Assembly: GCA_014529385.2 (NCBI GenBank)
Contig: CM043965.1
Coordinates: 63,635,933 to 63,695,932 of the forward strand
Direction: 5' to 3'
DNA length: 60,000 bases
DNA from: Adiantum capillus-veneris
Lineage: Eukaryota > Streptophyta > Polypodiopsida > Polypodiales > Pteridaceae
The first letter of the stretch is position 1. Each line of letters starts with the position of its first letter. Made by a program: the position numbers and the translations under genes. The notes under the pieces were generated by a model. That model did not search any database, was not told the DNA's origin, and worked only from the letters and a program-made list of their open reading frames with translations. Below, piece after piece: positions 40,480 to 52,619 of the stretch.

Positions 40480-40813
40480 TGTTAGGGGCCAAGAGCCCTA
40501 ACAGAGATTCAGTAAGAGAGACATACAATGTAGGGGAAAAGACGATCGTAAATTGCACATCAAATCACAAAATTGCAAAGCATATGAACAATAGACACCA
40601 TAATTGAGAGAAAGAAGGTATTGTTTCACTGTGTATTCATCATCATCATCATAATATAGACCCAAAATAACAATACAATTGTAAGAAGCCCAACCACAAA
40701 CTGCCCGTTGGTCACATAAAAAACTATCACATGCCATGAGACAACTCGGGTATTTAAAACTACATAGGCATTAGGAACTTGTTTAAAGATGCCCCTAAGG
40801 TTTAAAACTAACA
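40480..40813 (-). repeat. Short LTR (334 bp)
   Basis: In minus orientation it starts TGTTAGTTTTAAACC and ends GGCCCCTAACA, with TGTTAG/CTAACA inverted ends. It is followed by CTTTGGCGATCCTGC, a plausible primer site beginning TGG. No second copy in the window. Confidence 0.6.
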
Positions 40814-41080
40814 CCTTAGTTACAATAAAAAAGGTAAGTACCTTGACACATCATGCACTAATTACAATGACCTACTTGTCATAAGAGAGAGAATGAACCA
40901 AACTAGGCTTACCCTCCACTAGCAAGGCAACCACTTATATTGATTATCATGAAGGTACAATAGACTGCCATCATCTTGGCCCACCCGGACATGTCCGACC
41001 ACACACCACAATACAACTAAAAAATCCATGAGATAATTATCAAAAAAACTTTAAACTCTCATCAAGCTATGATATTTCTC
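40814..41080. other. No recognisable feature
   Basis: AT-rich sequence between the short LTR and repeat copy A. Confidence 0.5.
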
Positions 41081-41183
41081 TTTAAATAATTGAATGATTT
41101 TGATAGTATTTAGACTCAAAATTCTCTATTTTTAACAAAAAATTTAAATAAAATAATCAACAAGTCAAGATAGAAATTTCAAA

Positions 41184-41511
41184 GATAATTTTTAGAGTTA
41201 GAATACATTATTAGAAACCCATGATAAAAATATGATAATTAGTTTTACCTATTAATTTGCCCTAAATTATTCTTTTGGAAAAAATAAAAGAGAATTATTA
41301 GTAAATCAACTTAGAAAATTAATCGCCTTGAGATGGGTTCAAAAACCCTCATCGTGCTTCTGTCCCAAGGAGCATGCGCCACGATAGAAGCATGATTCTT
41401 TCCTAATATATAGTCTTAGACTAGGAGTTGAGAAGCTTTTGGATATGCTTTAATTCAACAAGTGATAACATCACTAGCCCTGCCCATAATTTCTCCAATA
41501 TTTTCCATAAT

Positions 41512-41605
<94 letters not shown>

Positions 41606-42505
41606 GAGAGAGAGAAATAATTTTCACAACTAGAATATACTATTAGGAATTGATCATAAAAATATCTTAATGAGATATTTAATTTTACTAATTATTTTGC
41701 CCTAAATTCCTTTTTTAGCAAAAATAAAAGGAGATAATGAGTGAATCAACTTATAAATTTATAACATAATTTATGGAGTTGGAATACACTATTACAACTT
41801 GTGATAAAAATATCATATGAGATAATTAGTTGGCCTAATTATTATACCCTAAATTACTTTTTTAGCAAAAACATAACAAGGATAACTAGTTAATCAATTA
41901 AAAAAATAAAAAAATAAAACTTGTCTGAGCTAGAATAAAAATAAAATTTCTAAGCTGATTTACAAATTATCCTCTTTACAATTTAGTTGTACTAATTACT
42001 ATGGCTATTTTACTAAAACATTAAAGGGGATAATTAGTAAATCATCTTCAAAATTCACAAGTTAATTTTTTGAATTAAAATAAATATCTAAAACCCATGA
42101 TAAAATATCTTAATAAGATTATTAATTTTACTGATTACTATGCTTTATATTATCTATCCTTAAAAGAAAATTAAAGGGGATATTTAGTAAATTAACCTCA
42201 AAAATTAAGAGATAACTCTTAGAGTTGGGATACACTAGTAGAAAGCTAGGATAAATATATGTTAATCAAATATTTAATTTTACTAATTCTTATGTTAAAA
42301 ATGATTTATTTTTACTATAATTAAAAGAAGAAATTAGGAAATAAATTCTATAAATTATAGGATAATTATCAAGGTTTAAACAGACCTGAGAAAGCTAGTA
42401 TAGAAATATTTTATCTAGATATATACTTTAAGAAATTACTATGTAAAAAAGTCACTATTATTTACTATAAAGGAAAAGGAAAAATTAACAAACTGGCTCT
42501 TGAGA
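41184..42505. repeat. Degenerate tandem array, monomer about 147 bp
   Basis: Monomers start near 41184, 41620, 41767, (41920), 42060, 42207 and 42358. The recurring order is GATAATT..TTAGAGTTGG.ATACACTATTAGAAA, GATAAAAATATCTTAAT, TTAATTTTACTAATTA, TTTTTAGCAAAAA.TAAAAGG. A 290-bp segment with a GA run interrupts the array at about 41330-41616. Confidence 0.7.
41515..41616. repeat. (GA)n microsatellite, about 100 bp
   Basis: GA run with a single GAGC interruption near 41592. Confidence 0.97.
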
Positions 42506-42729
42506 GCGTGGGTGAACTTCTATGCTAAATTAAGGTATTGGGAGTCCATGATAATAATATAGCACAAAAAAACAAAACTACTAATAATATTATAATCCAA
42601 TAAATGTTTTTGACTCTTGGTGGAAAATTGAATCAAATTAATTGGTGAAAATGCGTCGTGGAAATTTTTATGGTAAGTTTTAATTCTTTTAAACCTTACC
42701 TTAAGCATCCTTTTATAAGGATAAAGAAT

Positions 42730-42870
42730 ATGGCCCCCAAAAGAAATCGGGTAAGTCATCAAATGGAGAATAATGTCACCACCACCAACAAGGCCAAGGC
42801 CACTCATGACCATGAGGCTGGTCCGAGTAATATTCTGATAGACAAGTGTTCGTGCCTCGAGTTGTAGTAT
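42730..42870 (+). pseudogene. gag-like N-terminus, copy A
   Basis: MAPKRNRVSHQMENNVTTT, then HDHEAGPSNILIDK. Copy B at 48833 gives the matching MAFKNNRAS, QMEDDVTT, THDHEAGLSNIPIDEN. An ATG after a long leader and a basic, polar start fit a retroelement gag, but no core domain follows. Confidence 0.4.
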
Positions 42871-42904
42871 ATCCTTACCCCGGACCACTCCCAGATGGGT
42901 AATT

Positions 42905-43850
42905 GGTTATTCATAAAGTCTATGAGCTACCATAAGCTCTTTTAAAGAAAATATTAAAATGGTTGAGAACGACGACACCTTCCAAGAAACATTGAGCTCT
43001 TGTTTGTTAAGCCACAAATAAAATGCTTTGGTTACTCTGGGTAAATTAGAAAAGATCTGATATATCATCCTTAAGATAGCTTGTCTGAAGACCACCTTTG
43101 ATTCCTTGATATATTTCACTTTAGGTGATGAATAATGATGGCTATAAGGCCACTTTTAAGTCAGTCAACACCGTGAAAGATGATTTTCTACTTCATTCAT
43201 GTCTTGATATTTTAGATATTGTTTTCTTATTTGAGGAGAGCCACCCGATTATATGGGAAACTTAGGCATATTAACACCCCAAAATTAGGAAGAAGATAGA
43301 GTGTAGGAGGGCCTCTTTATTTTCCATGAGCTTATGAAGGTGATTAACATTTTGACAAATAGGTGTACACCATGTGTGCAAGAATGGTGGGTGTGTAAGA
43401 GATGTGTAAGAGTGGTCAAAGGATGCACTTTTGCCCCCAAAAAGGAGGTGGGAAATTTTATGATTTTTAGGCCTTCTATAACTCCCACATATGATCTTTG
43501 ATTTGAGCGGAGATCATAGATCTGCAATCTACGCATCGAGCTCTTTTCATAGATATGTTACATGATATGGTTTTACCTGCTAGGTTTTAAATTCCATTTT
43601 GGGGGGAAACTTTGAATTCAAATAAACGAGCCATTTTTCCTGTTTGAATTCAAAAGGTGTCTTTTGATTACTTTCTTAATACTAAAGGTTTGACTTCCTT
43701 TAACTGCCAAATAAAGAGGCCCTCCTAGACCCCATTTTCTTCCTAATGATCTTTTGGGTGAGGTCTTCTTCCACCCCAAAATTCGAATAAGAAATGGATG
43801 CAATTTTTCACCCTTGTATATGTGATCTTGAGACAAGAAGAGTACTATTC
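42905..43850. other. Segment present only in copy A
   Basis: Either an insertion in A or a deletion in B. Several short frames on both strands, none recognised. Confidence 0.5.
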
Positions 43851-44410
43851 ATAGTTATTATGGTCAATGATTTGGTTGACAATACCTTGTTTTAAGTATA
43901 AAGATGTTTGTTTGATAAAGAATTTTTTGAATGTTGCGTTCAATACTTGTTTTAAGGAATCATTGTTACTGTAAATTGAAAGGAACCATTATTTTAATTG
44001 TTGAAAGAATGTGGTAGTAATTAGAAAATAAAGAAGCATGTGTGAGTGCAAGATGGTAAGTAGGGACTGACTAAGGTTGTCGATCATGGACTGGTGGACA
44101 CAATCACTCTGACAACTATCCATCCCCATGCATTAACGTTTAGTAAACTTACTTAGTGGAAGAGGAGTCTACTAAAGGTTGTGATCTCACTCGCATAGAG
44201 GAGAAAAAAGTGTTGGAAGAGGATTTCTTTGCCTAATTGTAGAGGTTATAGAGACAAAAGTTTTATACATTGTTTTGTTTTTGCTTTTGCAAGATAGGAC
44301 TCTGTCATTTTCTAGGGCTATAGTCTCACCTCATTGCCAATTGTAAGAGCCTCTTCCTTGGATTTTTTTGAACTTGGAATCTTTAATTTTTATTAGGCAT
44401 AAAGACCTGG

Positions 44411-44940
44411 CAAGGACCCCATCATGACTTTAGAGTATGTGGGTTTGAGACCTCTCACTTGATATTAAAGCATGTGTTACTTGAGATCCTAAACCTAGGA
44501 GAAGGTTAAGGTATAGGGTCGAAACAAGTTGTTTTGAAATTTAAATTGTAGTATATATTGAAAATAAAAAGGAAAATAAAGAGAGAATTTTTCTATCAAT
44601 GTAGGAATACATTTATCAGACCTATTTGCAGGTTCATGGTTTTCAACATTATGTTCATGAGTGCATGCATATCTCGACGCCATTCAATGAAAAAAAGTGT
44701 GATGAAATTGCTAGACAAGATGTTTTCTCCTCCTACTTGAGGGATCAGCTGGTCAAGATCTGGTGAAAGCACTCCAAGCCATTGAAGTCTACTTATTCAT
44801 CAAAGACGAGAGGCCAGATGAAACCATTTAGAGGTCCAAAAGATGTTGTCTTTTAATATCCTATGTCCAACCCACCCATAGTCCACAGGATTCTAGTATA
44901 GAGCTGGTGTTACTCTTGTACATATTAGGATCATCACAAA
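44411..44940. other. No recognisable gene; possible LTR end
   Basis: Ends ...TCATCACAAA just before a primer-site-like TGGTATCAGC, so the right part may be the end of an LTR. No second copy seen. Confidence 0.35.
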
Positions 44941-44950
44941 TGGTATCAGC
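44941..44950 (+). promoter_or_regulatory. Possible primer binding site remnant
   Basis: TGGTATCAGC matches the initiator-Met type site for nine bases and lies about 160 bases upstream of a gag remnant in the same orientation. Short, so only tentative. Confidence 0.45.
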
Positions 44951-45099
44951 TTTTGTACATACTATGATTTTCATGGATATGTTATATCATGTATATTTTG
45001 AATAGACCTATATTTGTTTACTGCTTGGCCATTGTTTTCATTTAGTGTGCAAATTTTTTAATTATGTGATAAGTTTGAAAGCATAAACAAGGTAGATCT

Positions 45100-46240
45100 T
45101 CATCTAATACCAATCCTCACAATTCAACCACAGGGTAACACTCGCATGAATAGCCTTTACAGCATTATGCAAGAAAAGAAAATAACATTAAAACAAGTCC
45201 AACTCCCCACTTTCAAGGCAAAAAGGCCCGACCTTGAACGTTGAAGCATGGCTTGACGCAATGATGATGACTTATTTTTGGTAGCACAAACTGCTAATGA
45301 GAATCAAGCTATGATAGGTATGTTCCGCTTCGTTAGAGACACTAAAATTTTGTGGAGCAAGATATAGAGACCATCCCATCAGTAGCCCATCTTGGGAGAA
45401 GATGAAGCAAGCAGTTCAAGAGCACTACCTCCCTCCTGCACATGAGGCTATTAAGATGAATGAGTTTTTTGGCTTACGTCAATTAGGGCTTTCACAGAGG
45501 AGTCCTACACCATGTATTTGTCTTTACGACTCTATGTTCCCTAGATAAAAATGGAGCAACAGATTGCCCACTTCTATTGCCTTAACAAACCCTTGAGTAC
45601 ACCCTTGAAGATATGAGGCCTACATCAATTAAAGATGCCCTTCTCAAAGCCGAACCTCTTGCAATAGAAGGAAACACCCCTACAAGGAACTATAAGAGTT
45701 TCAGTAACTTTAAAAGAAGAGCTAGGGAAACCTTTAACCAAGGATACTTGGGGGGTCCACTATGTTTAAATTGTGTATATCACGTGCGTTCAAGGACTAT
45801 TTATTAAACTCCTTATCTATGAATTTTTGACAAATAAAACACACAAATAAAACTTTATAAACCCTTCTGCTCCACTGACATGATAATCACATAATTATTA
45901 AGTAATTCCTCTGAGAAAGGATACTAACAACATGGAATAATTGCTACAGAAACCTTAGAGTACACCTTCCCTAATGTTAGATGCTAAGGGTGCAATCAAA
46001 TAGGACACTAAATAAATCATTGTCCAGAAGAGAAAAACCTTAGATTTACCCCCAGAGCCATTCCTCAACCTCACTTAAATTAAGGGGACAATCAAAGAGG
46101 AGGTAGAAATGGAAGATGTGGCAGAGTAAGAGGAGCAAGAGCTTATGCAACCATGGGAGAATCAACTTCAATGAACGAGGAAGATTAAAGAGCTACTCAA
46201 TTTTCCACGATCAACAACCCTAGAGCCCCGCAACAATAGG
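45100..46240 (+). pseudogene. Ty3/gypsy gag remnant with zinc knuckle
   Basis: Broken frames read KQVQLPTFKAKRPD, NVEAWLDAMMMTYFW, WEKMKQAVQEHYLPPAHEAI, NEFFGLRQLG, SIKDALLKAEPLAIEG. At about 45978-46025 there is a CCHC knuckle (C-x2-C-NQIG-H-x4-CPE) with two stops in it. Order and motifs match plant gypsy gag. No pol follows, so this is a fragment. Confidence 0.7.
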
Positions 46241-46667
46241 AGTTTATCAAAGCCACTACAAACTGAGAAGGTGAAAATTTTTGAGTAACGTATATATTGT
46301 AGTAATCACACAATATTTTCTTTTTTTGAAATGCTTAATGAATCTAAAGTTAAGTTAGTATCTAGTCAAGAAATTAAGTGCATAGCAAGTGGAACATAGG
46401 TTTTCTCTTAATGCTTAGCCCACAAGGTAGAATCAAACTCAAAGGAAACCCCACCTTGCCCTTCTTTCACACTTTCCACGAGGAATCTATGATATCTTAG
46501 GAATGGGCTAGTTATTATTGGGGTAAAGGCGATGTGCCTCTTACCTTCCGACATGCTAGAGACGTTCGGCCACCCATTACTTGTACACACATTGTTCTTT
46601 ACTAAATAGAAGAATAAGGGGCTCTATAATACACATAGTATGTTGAGATACTCCACACACATCCTGT

Positions 46668-46668
<1 letters not shown>
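46241..46668. other. No recognisable gene
   Basis: AT-rich spacer between the gag remnant and the CT run. Confidence 0.45.

Positions 46669-46740
<72 letters not shown>
46669..46740. repeat. (CT)n microsatellite, 72 bp
   Basis: Uninterrupted CT run. Confidence 0.98.
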
Positions 46741-46742
<2 letters not shown>

Positions 46743-46754
46743 ACTCACCGCATT

Positions 46755-46880
46755 TGTGCACTCACAACTTCTTGCTTCTGCTTCTTCTCTGTAATATTCA
46801 GCAATGGATTGCTACAAAACTTCTTGCTCCTGCTTCTTCTCTATAAGATTTAGCAATGTCTTGTTACACAAGTTCTAGAC
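46755..46880. repeat. Tandem duplication, period about 57 bp
   Basis: Two copies of CTTCTTGCT(T/C)CTGCTTC, then TCTCT(G/A)TAA, then (CAGCAATGGATTG / TAGCAATGTCTTG)TTACA-type sequence. Confidence 0.8.
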
Positions 46881-47516
46881 AAGCTAAACACACATACTTA
46901 AGCTCAGATCTACAAGTTGGGCTTCTCTTGCACTTCAACCTGCGTGCACACAATGTGTAAAGAATTCTAACTTCAGCTGAGATGAAGAAATCTCAAGTTC
47001 TTAAGTTGGGGTGATTGTAAGATTTCCATCTTTTTGGAATTAGAAAAATAAGCCTTGATTCTTAATTGAGAGCACAACTTACAAACTAGTAAACCCTTAA
47101 TCTGAGCATAGTTGAAATTGGTATTTTTAGAATCTTAAGAACAACTTCACTTTAGCCAAAAAAAAGAATCAAATTCAAATAGAATCTGACCCCTGAATCT
47201 TTACCAAAATTTCTCAGAGTCACTTTAATAAAATAAATTATTGGAAACCTTTACACAGATTAAATCACATGGGCTATATATAAGTTATTAAATCACATTG
47301 CCTGGCAGATATGTTATCACATGGGCTAGATATTTTTTATTGAAGCAGTAAAGTGAATTAGAGTTAGAAATTTTGAAAAATCAAGCTGGGCAGGTGCTAG
47401 GAGAGATATTATAGACCTCTCATATGCTAATTTAGCACCACGGGGCACTTCCTTGATATGGAGGCTTCTCAAGAAGTTGGGAGGCTACTAAATACAAACC
47501 CTACTTGCCAAAAGAC

Positions 47517-47524
47517 TATAAATA
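47517..47524 (+). promoter_or_regulatory. TATA box upstream of repeat copy B
   Basis: TATAAATA in AGACTATAAATAGGTCC, 1.3 kb upstream of the gag-like ATG at 48833. With the tandem array between, it could drive the copy B element. Confidence 0.5.
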
Positions 47525-48059
47525 GGTCCTTAGTCGTCACAATTTTGCATAGACTCAAAGACCTTGTCTAATTCTCTTTAACTTAGAAAGAGCCTTTCCA
47601 AAAATCACTAGAGAGCAAAAAAATCTAAGTAATTAATCAAGGTAATTAATTATAATCTTGATAGATTAGTGAAAGGTATATTAGCTTAGATATATTTTTA
47701 TAATTATATTATTTATTAGGAAATATTAGGCTTTTGTCTATTGATAGTTATCTTTATTATACATAATTAAATTGTTGGGTACTAATCTCTTGATTAAAAA
47801 CAATAAATTATTTTATTACTAATCTATATAAGGACCAATGCTTAATTTTGGCTTTAGATGAGGAAATATATACTAGACTAAGTTAGATAAATATAATTTA
47901 ATTTTTAGAACTTCCACACACTATTGGAAAGCTATGAAAATTATACCTTAAGTATCTTCTTAATTTTAGTATTTATAAGAGAAAATGTTATCTATTTTCT
48001 AGCTAGATGAGAAAAAACATCTTTATAAATCGTTATCAAAGAAGCTTTACATGGTTAAC

Positions 48060-49560
48060 TAGTCATGGTAAATATTTCAAAATTAATTGAATAATTTTGA
48101 TAATATTTAGATCCAAAACTCTCTATTTTAAATAGAAGATTAAATCACATAATTAGTAAGTCAACTTAAAAATTCATGATATAATTTTTTGAGCTATAAT
48201 ACACTATTAACCACTTGTGATAAAAATATCTTAATCAAACAATTAATTTTACTAAGTACTATGCTTTAAATTTTCTTTTTTTAGCAAAAAATAAAAGGGG
48301 ATATTTAGTAAATTGACTTAAAAATTATGAGATAACTCTTAGAGTTGGGATACACTATTACTTAGATATTTATTTTTGTTAATTATTATATTAAAAAATA
48401 TTCTTTTTTTGCTAGAACTAAAAGTTGGAAATTAGGAAATGAACTTATAAAACTATAGGATAATTATGAAAACTTAAATACACTATAAGAAAGCTAGCAT
48501 AAAAATATCTTGTTAAGAGATATAGTTTAGGAAATTACTATGTAAAAAGTCACTTTTTTAACTATAAACCTAAGGGAGAAATTACCAGATTAGCTCTTGA
48601 GAGTGCGAGTAAACTCCTATAGCTAAACCGAGGTACTAGGGACTCATGATAATAATATCGTATATATAAAATAATACCTATAACACTCTAATCCAGTAGG
48701 TTTCTGACTCTTAGAAAATTGGATTAGATTAATTGGTGAAAATACATCCTAGAAATTTTTATGGTAAATTTTGAGTTTTTGATACTTTATCTAATGATTA
48801 AGTATTCTTTTATAAGGATAAAGAATATGGCCTTTAAAAATAATCGGGCAAGTTAGCAAATGGAGGATGATGTCACCACCAAGAGGGCCAGGACCACTCA
48901 TGACCATGAGGCCGGTTTGAGTAATATTCCAATTGATGAGAATGTTCGTACCACCCTTGAGCTGCAGTATATCCTACCCTTCGACTAGTCATGGTTATTA
49001 TGGTCAATGTTTTGATTGATAGTACATTGTCTTAAGTATAAAGATGTTTGTTTGATAAAGAATGTTTTTAATGTAGCTTTCAATACTTGTTTTAAGGAAT
49101 CACTTTTACTGGAAATTGAAAGGAACCATTATTTCAAGTGTAAAATGAATGTGGTAGCAATAAGAAAATAAAGAAGCATGTGAGAGTGCGAGGTGGTAAT
49201 TGGAGATTGACTACGGTTGTCGATCATGGATAGGTGGACCCAATCAATTGGGTCTCCATCCCCGTGCATTAATGTTATCAATCATAAATGGGTAGACTCC
49301 TCTAGTGGAAGAGGCGTCTACCAATGGTTGTGCTCTCACTCACATAGAGGAGAAAAGTCATTAGAAGAGGATTCCTTAGTCCAATTGTGGAGGTTATAGG
49401 GCCAAATTGTTTTTAGATCTTTTAGATATTGTCTTGCTTTTGCTTGCAAGACAGTACGAGGTTTTATTTTAGGGCTATAGTCTCAAGCCATTGCCAATGG
49501 TAATAGCCTATTCCCTTTATTTTTCTTACTTAGAGTCTTTTATTTTTATTAGACCTAGAG
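48060..49560 (+). repeat. Dispersed AT-rich repeat, copy B
   Basis: Second copy of 41080-44410 with about three ~150-bp monomers (from about 48178, 48335, 48470), the gag-like start (48833-48990, with one stop after NNRAS) and the TTATTATGGTCAATG block (from about 49002). Confidence 0.7.
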
Positions 49561-50570
49561 ACATGTGGAGTAGATTTTGGTGTTGACCTTTGTATAGCTT
49601 TTTGAGATCTAGCCTCCCCTAACTTTGAGCCATTTGTCACATGCTCTAGCAACGTGAGATTTTGCATTATCTTGGGAAGGTCTTTGACTTCAATCTTGCC
49701 ATCCACATGGGTTTGTATAATTGCTGGTATTCATTGCCATCTACATCTCAATATACATATGTAAGCTTGGTTACATGCAATTGCTTGAACATTGTGCGGT
49801 TGGTGAGATTTTGACTTTGACTTGTAGAGGTCAATTGAAACATGAGTCCATGATGATCTTCATACAAACACTTATCATTAGATTCCAATGTAGGGTGGAA
49901 ATGGCCAGAGGTGTTTGGCTCACTCCCAATGAAGTAAGATTCTCTCTATTTGTAGTAGGGTAGGTAGGTTGATCCCATAGCGCCAATGTTCTTACAAAGT
50001 CATTTTTGGTTTACAGTTATGATACACTTATGTTTAAAAGCATTAATCCATGGTTCATGTGTGTTTCGTTTTAGTTGGGACATTGAAAGTTCTCACATGT
50101 TTTCTTTTGCATCCATCTATGCACTCTATTTTACCCTCCTCTATTCTCTCTATTTTCTTTGTCTATCCACTATAGAAAGGAGTATACACATGTATCAACA
50201 CTCCACTTTGTGTTTTCTCCATCCACCTTCATTCATACACATTCATGGGTAGCATTTGAAGCTAGGTACCACTGGGTGCAATTCGGGCATGACTTACACT
50301 CCATGACCTCTATCTTTTTCTTCTGCACTCTGATGTACTTTTATGTTGTTGTATTGGAGAAAGATGTAAATTGCATATTTCTTGCATAGAACCCTACGGA
50401 GGGTCTCTATCATGATTAGAGTAGGTTTTGATTGGGTTTTCCAAGGGCCCGACACCCTATGGTACCCTCCATGCACTAGTCGGGTTAGCTTTTTCTCTTT
50501 TTAAATGTTTTGACTTACAAGGTGTTTTTCCACAATGACAATGAAAGAGGCTAAATAACCGGAAGGGGAT

Positions 50571-50575
<5 letters not shown>
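49561..50575. other. No recognisable gene
   Basis: Short frames only, none with a motif I recognise. Confidence 0.5.

Positions 50576-50625
<50 letters not shown>
50576..50625. repeat. (CT)n microsatellite, 50 bp
   Basis: Uninterrupted CT run. Confidence 0.97.
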
Positions 50626-50627
<2 letters not shown>

Positions 50628-50879
50628 AATTTGCTAGTAAACAATTCTTCTCTTTCTAAAACAATTATGTTCTTTTTAGTAAGCTTAATAGCTATTTGCC
50701 TTATTTCAACTTTTGCGCTTAGATATCAATAGAAGACAGTCATGGGTGTGCATACACTCCCTTAATTCATATGCTTGCAAGCATTGTTGAATTGCACGAT
50801 ACTTTATGTTAAATAAGATATTAAGCTAGATTCAATCAGTTTATGCGATATAAATGACAAAATGTAATTTGTAAATGAC

Positions 50880-50947
50880 CTTTTTTTTCTTTTTTGGTTT
50901 TTGGTTTTTGGGGGGTTTTTGTTTGTGTGTGTGTGTGTGTTTTGGGG

Positions 50948-50982
<35 letters not shown>

Positions 50983-51015
50983 GGGGTTTGGTTTGTGTTG
51001 GGTTTGGTGGTGGTT
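50880..51015. repeat. G/T-rich tract with 32-base G run
   Basis: T run, TTTTTGG repeats, (TG)n at about 50922-50940, then G at every position from 50950 to 50981, then GGTTTGG repeats. Strong G-quadruplex potential if real; such runs are also prone to sequencing error. Confidence 0.9.
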
Positions 51016-52600
51016 TGCAATGAGCCTAGAGATGCTCACTATTTTACTTGTTTTGATTGAATGGAAAATAAAGAATAAAGCAACAATGACTGTCTGTTTA
51101 AATGGAAACGTATGTAGATTTTGACAAGAAAACTAGATTGTCCAAAAACCCCTTTTAGTTGTGCTTGCAAACAAATCCTATAAAAGGTCGAATCTAGATC
51201 AAATGTGAAGATCTTTAGTCCCCACTTTAAAGTGTTGAGGGGCCTCCTAGGCAATGGTCACATGATGCATAGTTATCTATTGCTTTTTGAAATAAATACA
51301 TGTACCAATTATTTGTCTTGTATGTAACTATGCAAAGCTTTTTGTAACCATGTCGATTTTGACATGTTTGCATCAACATCTTTATGACAACTATTGCAAG
51401 CGTGACCACATGGTTTTCAACCAAACTTGTAGTTGCATGTTTGCACGGTTTTTTTCTAATGGACATGAATGAATTTGTCTCCTTGAACATCAAATACGAT
51501 GGGGAAATCTAGTTGGCTAAGAAATGATGCTTTCTTTATCAGTGCTCAATGTTCAGCAAAAACCAATAAATAGTTACCATTTTTTTGTCTAATTTAATGA
51601 TTTTTAATAGTCTAATTATAATTTCTCAAAAAAATGCATACATTTTTGATAGCTCAATTATTTTTTCGTTTTAAAACTAATTTATATCTTGGGGTTGTTT
51701 TACAAAGCCAAAAAGTAAAGACATATCTCATCAATAAAATTAAAGTGGTCACTTTTCGAGACTCAATTCCACTATAAGAGCTTTATGCGAGTCCAATATT
51801 TTGTAATCAAATCCACTCATTCTAAGATGCATGATAGGTAAATGGATCCACAAAATTTTAGTTTGTAATTATCTTTTTATTAGATGTGATCCTTAATCGT
51901 GTTTTACGCAGATTTTGAGTCAAAGTCTTTATTGCTAAGGTATGAAAGCAAATTTTGTTTTCAAAAAACTCAAGTTTTGGGTAATGAAAGTGAGCATGCC
52001 TACTTTTGGCGATGGTATCTTTCCTCTTGCTTCTCTTAACACATGTGGAGATCCCGCAACCTCCACTAGTGTGGAGAACCAACCAGTATATGTGAAGCCC
52101 CACAATCTCCCCAACAATTGAAGGGAGAGGATCCAACAATCACGGATAGATTTTTGATGATCTACAATCGTTCCATTATGCCATCTCCATGTGTGCGCCA
52201 AAGAAAAGAGTGTTTCTTTCATTACTCTTCACATTAGATGACCTACAACTCCAAAGACGAGGGGAAAAAGAACTTCAACATGATGAGGGTCAATGCAGTA
52301 GAGCTCGTCGCATGTCTCGACACACAACATTATGACTTCAAATCCTTATTTATACACCTTGATGAAATCATGCATAATATCAACAACCTATTTTTAGCAG
52401 GTTAATTCAGACACCCAAAGCACTAGATAGCCTAAGCAAGTTCTATATATTTCTATGATCAAAACTTGATTTACACTTGTAATTTGTGCAATATGGGCAG
52501 AAATAAATTGTAGATTGGAGTGCTTAAAATTGAGAGAGACTTACATCAAATAGAAGAGTTTCCACTTGTGAACATTTAGCTATAGTCAAAACTAAAATGC
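51016..52600. other. No recognisable gene
   Basis: AT-rich sequence. Minus-strand frames at 51858-52222 have no motif I recognise. Confidence 0.45.
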
Positions 52601-52619
52601 CACATTGTACAAGGAGATA

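Larger units (their letters stand above)
34957..40813 (-). mobile_element. Decayed LTR element with a zinc-knuckle protein, twice interrupted
   Basis: An LTR (40813 down to 40480) is followed on the minus strand by coding-like pieces at 40470-39850, 39566-39389, 37772-37055 and 35633-34957. Copia and G1 insertions split it, and the pieces join across both. No RT or integrase was seen and no 3' LTR was found, so extent and class are provisional. Confidence 0.45.
41080..44410 (+). repeat. Dispersed AT-rich repeat, copy A
   Basis: Matches 48060-49560 in order and orientation: tandem array, gag-like start, then a block starting TTATTATGGTCAATG (43858 on). Copy A has about 940 bp (42905-43850) and some monomers that copy B lacks. 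The layout suggests the leader and 5' coding part of a retroelement. Confidence 0.7.

Noticed and set aside
41421-41627. Ser-Leu repeat ORF (and a similar one at 46640-46846)
   Set aside because: Translation of GA/CT microsatellites.
50836-51124. Poly-Gly and poly-Pro ORFs
   Set aside because: Translation of the G run.
51858-52222. Two overlapping minus-strand ORFs near 52 kb
   Set aside because: No motif recognised; could be part of an unmarked LTR, but I cannot support it.
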